Shown piece after piece: positions 41,880-47,429 of a DNA stretch of 47,429 bases. Position 1 is the first letter of the stretch. Each line of letters opens with the position of its first letter. The notes below the pieces were generated by a model. It was given only the letters and a program-made list of their open reading frames with translations, was not told the DNA's origin and did not search any database. The DNA is from Streptomyces torulosus. Lineage in GTDB: Bacteria > Actinomycetota > Actinomycetes > Streptomycetales > Streptomycetaceae. Location of the stretch: assembly GCF_001419765.1 (NCBI RefSeq), contig NZ_LIRK01000041.1:1-47429 (forward strand). Reading direction: 5' to 3'. The translations under genes were made by a program, and so were the position numbers.

Positions 41880-42370
41880 TCGGTGACGCCCACCTTTCCC
41901 GTGTGAAACCTGCGGTGCAGGGCGTGCACCTCCTCGACCAGCTCCGGCACCAGGCCCTCGACCACCACCCCCGGCGCGACGTCCCGCACGGGAAGGGTCC
42001 GCACGGGCGGCGCGGGCACCCCCAAGGCGCCGAGCCACCCGGCGAGTTGCTCGGAGGAGGCGATGTACACGATGCGTCAGAGGCCCACCCAGGCATGGGC
42101 GGCCGCGCACATCGGGCAGTGCTCTCCGGAGGTGTGGACGGTCGCCGCGGCCCGTTCCTCGGGGGTGAGCCGGGCGGCGGACCAGCGGGCCGGTTCGAAC
42201 TCCGGGTGACGGGTGCGGTCGCCTCCGGCCACCCGGTTGTGGTCCTCCGCCAGCACCGTGCCGTCGGCCCCGACGAGCACCGAGCCGAACGGTTCGTCAC
42301 CGGCCTCCAACGCCTCCGTCGCAAGCTCCACACACCGCCGCAGGTAGGCCAGTTCGGATTCGTCCACCAT
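41870..42370 (-). pseudogene. Nucleoside/guanine deaminase-type gene interrupted by an in-frame TGA
   Basis: The frame begins at ATG 42370 and codes for a cytidine/guanine deaminase-like enzyme: DEPFGSVLVGADG, zinc ligand motif HPEFE and GEHCPMCAAAHAWVGL with both cysteines. A TGA at 42079-42077 then interrupts it, and the same frame continues without further stops as RIVYIASSEQLAGWLGALGV for 69 more codons. Homologues as I recall them read GLGRIVYIAS here, so a single GGA-to-TGA change explains it. All zinc ligands lie before the stop, but the last third is lost. It may be a recent pseudogene, a sequencing error, or a case of readthrough; TGA followed by C is a leaky context. Confidence 0.8.
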
Positions 42371-42413
42371 GTTCGTACGCGCCCTCCTCGGGACCGTTCG
42401 GACGCACTGCGCG

Positions 42414-42468
42414 GGGTGCACCCTACGTCGTGTGTCTGAATCACACCCCTTTCCGCGGGTGACACCCG
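42414..42468. promoter_or_regulatory. Two GGGTG...CACCC palindromes between divergent genes
   Basis: GGGTGCACCC (42414-42423) and CGGGTG-A-CACCCG (42456-42468) share the same half-site and lie about 43 bp apart, centre to centre, roughly four helical turns. Between them GTGTG ... CACAC is a weaker inverted repeat. The region separates the deaminase and GNAT starts, so a regulator could control both. Confidence 0.4.
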
Positions 42469-42503
42469 TTGCCAGGGCGAACGAGTGATGATGGAGTGAC
42501 CGT

Positions 42504-43298
42504 ATGGATCACGCTGCTGTGCTGGCACTGTTCGACCGGGACATGCGCGAGGGCGCCCGCCCCGACAGCCCCGGAGCCCGGATCGAGCGCGTGGGCGGGG
42601 TGGTGCGTCAGGTCGGCTCCGAGATCGGCTGGAGCGGAGTCGTCTGGTCCGATCTGGACGAGGCGGGCGCCGACGCGGCCATCGCCGAGCAGATCCGCTA
42701 CTTCTCCGGCCTCGGCCGTGACTTCGAGTGGAAGCTGTACGGACACGACCTGCCCGTGGACCTGGGGCGAAGACTCCGCGCGGCCGGATTCACCGCCGCT
42801 CCGGAAGAGACGCTGATGGTCGCCGAGGTCGCCGACCTCACCCTCGACGTCGACCCGCCCGAGGGCGTTCGCATCCTGCCCGTCACCGACGCCGAGGGCG
42901 TGGCGATGGTGGCCGACGTCCACGAGAAGGCGTTCGGCACGGACAGCTCCCGCATGCGGAACCAGCTTCTCGCCCAGCTCGGCGGGGACACCGACACGGT
43001 CGTGGCGGTCGTGGCCCTCGCCGGTGACGAACCGGTGAGCGCCGCCCGCATGGAGCTGCTCCCGGGCACCCGTTTCGCCGGCCTGTGGGGCGGCGGCACG
43101 GTGGAGAACTGGCGTGGCCGGGGCGTCTACCGGGCCCTCGTCGCCCATCGCGCCCGGGTCGCCGCCGACCGCGGCTACCGCTACGTCCAGGTCGATGCCC
43201 TCGCCCGCAGCCGCCCGATCCTGGCCCGCCTCGGCTTCGAGCCGCTCACGACGACGACACCGCACGAGTACGCCGTGGGCGGGGCCGCGGCGGTGTGA
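42504..43298 (+). CDS. GNAT family N-acetyltransferase
   Basis: 264 aa from ATG 42504, 7 nt after GGAG. The catalytic GNAT domain is in the C-terminal half: VVALAGDEPVSAARMELLPG, GLWGGGTVENWRGRGVYRAL as the acetyl-CoA loop, and YVQVDALARSRPILARLGFE. The N-terminal part (1-115) looks like a degenerate GNAT copy. Substrate unknown. It is divergent from the broken deaminase gene and convergent with another GNAT gene, 16 nt away. Confidence 0.86.
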   Translation: MDHAAVLALFDRDMREGARPDSPGARIERVGGVVRQVGSEIGWSGVVWSDLDEAGADAAIAEQIRYFSGLGRDFEWKLYGHDLPVDLGRRLRAAGFTAAPEETLMVAEVADLTLDVDPPEGVRILPVTDAEGVAMVADVHEKAFGTDSSRMRNQLLAQLGGDTDTVVAVVALAGDEPVSAARMELLPGTRFAGLWGGGTVENWRGRGVYRALVAHRARVAADRGYRYVQVDALARSRPILARLGFEPLTTTTPHEYAVGGAAAV

Positions 43299-43314
43299 CG
43301 CCGCCCCGCGTCCG

Positions 43315-44193
43315 TCACAGGTCGAGCTGGTACTCCACCGCCCGGTGTGTGGGCCGGTAGCCGAGCCGGTCGTTGACGCGGCGCATCGGCGCGTTGTCCT
43401 CCGCCGTGTCGGTGAGCAGGGCGATGCCCGGGTACAGGCTGTGGGCGTGGAGGACGGCCTCCGCCTTCATCTTCAACGCCAGCCCGTGGCCCCGGTGCTC
43501 GGGCAGGACCGCCGTGCCGTAGTGCTGCCCGTCGCCCTCGCCGTCGGCGGGCAGGACGAGCTCCGAGAAACCGACGATCGTGCCGTCCGACGAGTCCACC
43601 GCCGCGACCGTGTGGAGCGAGTCGCCGCGCTTCTCGATGGTTTCGGCGGCCGCCACGAGCCGCTCGACGTCCCAGACCACCGCCCCGTAGTCGGTGTCGC
43701 CCATCGGCATGTCGTCCATCGCGCGGCGAGAGGCCGCATAGGTTTCGGCCAGATCGGCGGGCACGACACCCGCCCAGGCGGTCAGGTGGTAGCCGGGCCG
43801 TGGCTGTTCCGCGACGCGGCGGACGTGGTCGAGGTCCAGGTCCGCGAGGTCCAGGCGGGCGTACGTCAGCGTCAGTACGTCGCGGAAGCCGCGCGCCGCG
43901 AGGAACGTGTCACCGGGGGAGCCCTGGCGGGCCTGTGCGACGACCGTCCGGCGGCGCTCGCTCCTGGCAGCGCCGACCGCCGCGTCGAGCAGAGCCGTGC
44001 CCACACCGCGCCGCCGCTCGGTCGGGTGCACGGTGAGTTCGAGTTCGGCCAGATGCGTCTGGCCCTCCTTGGTGAACAGCCGCAGGAAGGCCGAGCCGAG
44101 GGGCTCACCGTCGGTCCCGCAGGCCAGCCAGGCCAACCGGCGACTGGACGGGGTGGGGGAGAGGTCGGCGAGCGGGGTGATGCGCGGGGGCAA
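43315..44193 (-). CDS. Double GNAT N-acetyltransferase, mycothiol-synthase-like layout
   Basis: 292 aa from a TTG at 44193, chosen because GGAG lies 5 nt upstream; the frame stays open to 44376 but without a good site. Two GNAT copies: the first has LELTVHPTERRRGVGTALLD, the second AVLPEHRGHGLALKMKAEAV and ends DNAPMRRVNDRLGYRP. The layout is like mycothiol synthase and related two-domain enzymes, but several such paralogues exist in streptomycetes and I do not assign that role. Confidence 0.82.
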   Translation of the reverse strand: MPPRITPLADLSPTPSSRRLAWLACGTDGEPLGSAFLRLFTKEGQTHLAELELTVHPTERRRGVGTALLDAAVGAARSERRRTVVAQARQGSPGDTFLAARGFRDVLTLTYARLDLADLDLDHVRRVAEQPRPGYHLTAWAGVVPADLAETYAASRRAMDDMPMGDTDYGAVVWDVERLVAAAETIEKRGDSLHTVAAVDSSDGTIVGFSELVLPADGEGDGQHYGTAVLPEHRGHGLALKMKAEAVLHAHSLYPGIALLTDTAEDNAPMRRVNDRLGYRPTHRAVEYQLDL

Positions 44194-44442
44194 GAGGGCT
44201 CCGAAGCTGATCGGCGGCCGGGCGCCGAACCGGGTGACCCCGGCTGCCGAGTCGGGGCACGCTAGCCGGGGTAACTGCCGCCCCGCAACGGAATTACGGC
44301 CGACCCCGGCACCCACCGCTGCGGCGCATGCGTCACCGGCGGCTGCAACGCGCGGCGGCGCCGGGGCGGCTGTCATGCCGCTGCCGCCCCGGTTCCGCCC
44401 GCGTCGTCGCGCCGGGTTCCGCTGCCCTTGCCCGACGTCGCC

Positions 44443-44706
44443 TCAGCGTCGGGCCTTGGCGCGGTCCAGTGCCACGACGCCCAGTGCCGCGAGTCCGATC
44501 TGGATGAGCCACTCGACCCAGTCGACGCCGTCGGTGTCGGCCACGCCGATCCCCGCGGCGATCGCGGATCCGATGAGCGCGGCGACGATGCCGACGAGAA
44601 TCGTCAGCAGGATGCCGATGCGCTGCCGGCCCGGGACGACCAGCCGTCCCAGGACACCGATCACAATGCCGATGATGATGGCACTGATGATGCCGTCGAT
44701 CTCCAT
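44443..44706 (-). CDS. GlsB/YeaQ/YmgE family small membrane protein
   Basis: 87 aa from the ATG at 44706, 6 nt after GGAG. Three hydrophobic segments: ISAIIIGIVIGVLGRLVVPG, IGILLTILVGIVAALIGSAI and a last one near EWLIQIGLAALGVVAL. The GRLVVPG-x-Q motif after the first segment is the family mark. These proteins are often stress-induced; their role is unknown. It lies 84 nt after the phosphotransferase gene. Confidence 0.85.
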   Translation of the reverse strand: MEIDGIISAIIIGIVIGVLGRLVVPGRQRIGILLTILVGIVAALIGSAIAAGIGVADTDGVDWVEWLIQIGLAALGVVALDRAKARR

Positions 44707-44790
44707 CTGCTCTCCGCCCCTTCGTCGTGACCCCCGCGGCATGCGAGTGCCCTTCGAACGCGAGTGCACTCCGTTTCGGTTTCAGGTTCT

Positions 44791-45993
44791 TCACGAACCG
44801 CCCGGACGCGCGGCACATCGCACCGCCGTCCGGATCGCCGTGGCCGGGTCGCCCTCGTGGTACGGCCGCTCCGAGGGCTCGATGCCGTCCAGGAACTCCT
44901 GGTAGCGCACGGCGTACGTCAGATGCGCCAAGGGTTCGGCGAGCGCGAGCGCACGCGCGGGGTCGCTCATGGGGGCGTGGGACCGCCAGGCGTCCACCCA
45001 GGTGTGGACGGCCGTCGCCCGCACGGCCTCCGGGAGATAGTCGTGCAGGCGCAGACAGTCCAGGACCGGATTGCCCCAGTGGGCGTCGGCGAAGTCCACG
45101 ATGACGGGCGGGCCGCCGTCGCCGCGCCAGTTGCCGGGATGGAAGTCGGCGTGGACCAGTGTGTCGGGCAGCCCGCAGGCCGCGAGCAGGTCCCAGCGGT
45201 CCGTCAACTCCCGTGCCGTGTCCCGTTCCCGCGCGCTGATCTCCAGCGGGACGGTGCCGTCCAGGAGGCGGCGCGCGAGACCGGCGAGCGTCGCGTCGCG
45301 CCGGTCCCGTAGTCCGTGCGGCCGTCTGTCGGCCAGTGCGGCCTGGGCTGCGACGAAGCGGCGCACCCCGGCCTCGACGGTGCGGGCATCGGCGTTCCAG
45401 CAGTCCTCGCCGGGGATGTGCTCCAGCAGGACGCGCCCTTCGGCGGCGCCGAGCACAGTGGGGACGAGCCCCGGGGCGACCTCGGCGAACGCGGCGATGA
45501 CGGTCCCCTCGTCGGAGGCGAAACGAGGGGTGGCCTTGAGCCAGACCGGACCGCGTCCGGTGGGCAGCCGGAACAGTCCCGCCAGGTTCCAGGTCCGCCG
45601 CTGCTCGGCCGGCCCCGTCACCGGCCGCCCCTGGTCGGACAGTGTCCGCCGGGCCCAGTCGAGCAACTCCCGCAGCCCGTCGGCCCGTGCCCACGGTGAG
45701 CGGAGGGGCTCGTCGCCGCTCCACAGCGCTCGGTCCACCTGCCGCTGCTCCAACGCGCCGGGCCTCGGCGGCTCGGACGCCTCGACGTGGTAGGTCACAT
45801 GGCCGTCCCGCCCGCCCTCGCCCCCGTCGACGGAGAGGAGACGCAGCACCAGTACGGGCACGTGGAGGGTCCGCTCCAGGTGCCGCACGACCTGCTCGAC
45901 CTCGGCCCACCAGGGGACGTCGACGGGGAACGGACCGGTGACCCCGAGGAAGTTGCTGCCCGAGGTCACCCAGGCGCTGACGGTTCGACTCAC
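44791..45993 (-). CDS. Phosphotransferase (APH-fold) family protein
   Basis: 400 aa from a GTG at 45993 without a clear ribosome binding site, so the start is provisional. The N-terminal 110 residues resemble a NUDIX-free recognition region (VTGPFPVDVPWWAEVEQVV). The kinase-like core has PVWLKATPRFASDEG (ATP-lysine), LVHADFHPGNWRG as catalytic loop and VIVDFADAHWGNPVLD as metal site. Substrate unknown. It differs clearly from the APH-like protein ending at 30544. Confidence 0.83.
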   Translation of the reverse strand: MSRTVSAWVTSGSNFLGVTGPFPVDVPWWAEVEQVVRHLERTLHVPVLVLRLLSVDGGEGGRDGHVTYHVEASEPPRPGALEQRQVDRALWSGDEPLRSPWARADGLRELLDWARRTLSDQGRPVTGPAEQRRTWNLAGLFRLPTGRGPVWLKATPRFASDEGTVIAAFAEVAPGLVPTVLGAAEGRVLLEHIPGEDCWNADARTVEAGVRRFVAAQAALADRRPHGLRDRRDATLAGLARRLLDGTVPLEISARERDTARELTDRWDLLAACGLPDTLVHADFHPGNWRGDGGPPVIVDFADAHWGNPVLDCLRLHDYLPEAVRATAVHTWVDAWRSHAPMSDPARALALAEPLAHLTYAVRYQEFLDGIEPSERPYHEGDPATAIRTAVRCAARPGGS

Positions 45994-46171
45994 GGGCGCC
46001 AGTGTGGGGGCGCGGGTGGGCCCCGGGCGAACGAATATCGGCCGGGGAGAAGGGCGTTGCGCGGGCACCCACGCGGGCCCCCCCGCTCGGCCACGCGCGC
46101 GGCTCCCCGTACGGCGACGGCCGACCCGCCGGGGCGGATCGGCCGTCAGTACCCCTCGCGGGTCTTCTGTT

Positions 46172-46627
46172 CTACATCGGCGGAGTACGGGAGGCGCGGG
46201 AGCCGCCCTTCGCCGATGCGCCGGCGCACAGCAGTCCGAGGACCAGAGCGAGGGCGCCGATGATGATGTTGTTGACCACGACACCGGCGTCGGGGCTGTC
46301 GCCCACGATCCACGGCGCGATGATCATCCAGACTCCGAGGGCGCACATGGCCCAGCTCAGGCCGTACATCCTCTCCGGCGCTGCGGTGAAGCCGAGGGCC
46401 AGGAAACCGATCGCGATGCCCACGATCAGGTTGTGGGGCACCAGCGAGGGCTGGCTCGTCGTGTAGTGGAGTATCCACGGGGAAACGGCGCAGTACAGAC
46501 CGAGCAGGAACACCGGTCCGTCGACGAGCGCCACATCGCGACCACCGAGCATGCGGTCGTACCGGGCCCGCATTTCGGTTACATCAGGGTGGCTGGTGAT
46601 GTCACTCCTGTGTGAGACGTTGGCCAT
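46172..46627 (-). CDS. SPW-repeat membrane protein
   Basis: 151 aa from the ATG at 46627, 7 nt after GGAG. A soluble N-terminus of about 45 residues is followed by four membrane segments, arranged as two SPW repeats: LYCAVSPWILHY and VWMIIAPWIVGD each open a pair. The family has no firm function; members are frequent in actinobacteria and some are stress-linked. A short AT-rich stretch near 46700-46730 lies upstream and may be its promoter. Confidence 0.85.
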   Translation of the reverse strand: MANVSHRSDITSHPDVTEMRARYDRMLGGRDVALVDGPVFLLGLYCAVSPWILHYTTSQPSLVPHNLIVGIAIGFLALGFTAAPERMYGLSWAMCALGVWMIIAPWIVGDSPDAGVVVNNIIIGALALVLGLLCAGASAKGGSRASRTPPM

Positions 46628-46896
46628 GACTCGACTCCTTTGAACTCGGCAGCCTGACCGCGTCCGACGGGGTGCGCGGAAAGGGCCGCGTACGCTCATT
46701 CTGCTCTTATTTCTCCTTTATGTGTAGATGTCGTCGAGCAGTCAGAGGCGGTCGAGCGACCGGGGGTGGCGGTGCGTCGTTCGACCCCGCCGCATGTACT
46801 TCCGGTGCGGCCGGCGGTCCGGATGCAGGAATGCGCGCCGACCAGCCGGATCGGTCTGCATCGTTCATATAGCGAATGAGGATGGTCGCGTGAAGG

Positions 46897-47429
46897 TCAC
46901 ATACGGTCGTCCTCGGTCAGGCGTCCGTGCAGGCGTCTCAGCCCGCGCCGGGTGTGGCTCTTGACCGTGCCCAGGGGCAGGCCCGTGCGTTCCGCGATCT
47001 GCGTCTGGGTGAGGTCCTCGTAGAAGGCCAGGTGGAGGACCCGCCGCTGCGGTGCGGGCAGTCGGGCCAGCTCGGAGCGGATCAGTACGCGGTCGAGAAC
47101 GGCCTCGGGGTCCTCGCCGTGGCCCGGACGCCCGGCGAGCACCAGCGCGGTGCCCGCGGAGGCGGCCAGGTCCGCTCGACGGGTTCGCGCGGACAGGGCG
47201 TCGGCGATCCTGCGCCGGGTGATGCCCACGATCCAGGCGCCGACCGCGCCCCGCTCGGGCCGGTACCCGTGGCGCCCGCGCCATACCCCGAGGAACACCT
47301 GCTGGGTGACGTCCTCCGCCTCCGCGGTGTCGCCGAGGCTCCGCCGGGCGAGGGCGTGCACCAGCGCCGACCAGCGTTCGTACGCGGCCGCCAGACTTGT
47401 CTCGTCGCCCGCCGCCAGGCCCCGCGTCA
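46897..47429 (-). CDS. ECF sigma factor, SigK-like, truncated by window edge
   Basis: The frame is open to the right end of the window, so the start lies outside; 176 codons plus the stop are visible. Region 2 shows DTAEAEDVTQQVFLGVWRG and GAWIVGITRRRIADAL, region 4 LTQTQIAERTGLPLGTVKSH. It resembles the sigma factor at 834-1418. No anti-sigma gene follows it: the next gene downstream is the SPW protein after 269 nt. It may be controlled by an unlinked factor or one upstream of the window. Confidence 0.85.
   Translation of the reverse strand, partial: TRGLAAGDETSLAAAYERWSALVHALARRSLGDTAEAEDVTQQVFLGVWRGRHGYRPERGAVGAWIVGITRRRIADALSARTRRADLAASAGTALVLAGRPGHGEDPEAVLDRVLIRSELARLPAPQRRVLHLAFYEDLTQTQIAERTGLPLGTVKSHTRRGLRRLHGRLTEDDRM

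Noticed and set aside
41870..42070. Separate small gene starting at the ATG near 42070.
   Set aside because: It is in the same frame as the upstream deaminase, separated only by one TGA, and continues the family sequence; best read as the broken C-terminus.

Overview
The window looks like a chromosomal segment of a Streptomyces or very close relative. Base composition is very high in G+C with strong third-position GC bias. Many starts are GTG or TTG, and genes are often coupled through ATGA/GTGA overlaps. Several families present are typical of streptomycetes: a SsgA-like sporulation protein, a DUF397 protein, a DUF574-type methyltransferase, an NsdA-like regulator and a Tap-like secreted aminopeptidase. 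No rRNA, tRNA, insertion sequence, prophage or CRISPR array was seen.

Layout. (1) 1-4180: a SigK-type ECF sigma factor with its membrane zinc anti-sigma factor, divergent from a membrane Ser/Thr kinase and a second membrane protein whose C-terminal outer domain resembles the kinase's own. (2) 4300-19333: a large acyl-CoA metabolism region with a nitronate-monooxygenase-like flavoprotein, three acyl-CoA synthetases, a crotonase, a duplicated DUF35/OB-fold protein and two SCP2-type thiolase-like proteins lacking the usual Cys and His. Interspersed are a methyltransferase, a secreted AhlM-like Ntn-hydrolase acylase and an alpha/beta hydrolase with an extra C-terminal domain. Two genes or gene groups share a CTGAC-N6-TCAGAAAA site upstream. 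(3) 19416-24082: a DUF397 protein, a GtrB/GtrA/GT-C-like glycosylation trio, a CGNR zinc-finger regulator and a conserved protein of unknown function. (4) 24144-30543: a Tat-exported GH95 fucosidase behind a strong palindrome, a secreted amidase, a ligand-binding protein and a possible small exported peptide. (5) 30544-37010: a kinase-fold phosphotransferase divergent from an NsdA-like regulator, a PAS-PP2C phosphatase, a SsgA-like protein and a bacterial eRF1-like protein; several of these point to development or stress. (6) 37220-47429: secreted proteins, three GNAT acetyltransferases, a membrane acyltransferase, a deaminase gene broken by an in-frame TGA, small membrane proteins, another phosphotransferase and an ECF sigma factor cut by the window edge.

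How the genes work together. The most coherent unit is region 2. CoA ligases would activate carboxylic acids, the crotonase would hydrate enoyl-CoAs, and the DUF35 plus Cys-less thiolase-like proteins would form an aldolase-type complex like the Ltp2/ChsH2 system of steroid side-chain cleavage. No acyl-CoA dehydrogenase or ring-degrading gene is present, so the substrate is not known.

The most unusual structural observation is that three unrelated minus-strand genes (ends at 33528, 35913 and 41870) each carry short tandem repeats that duplicate the last codons and the stop codon. All functional calls are from reading translated sequence and motifs by eye; no database search was run.
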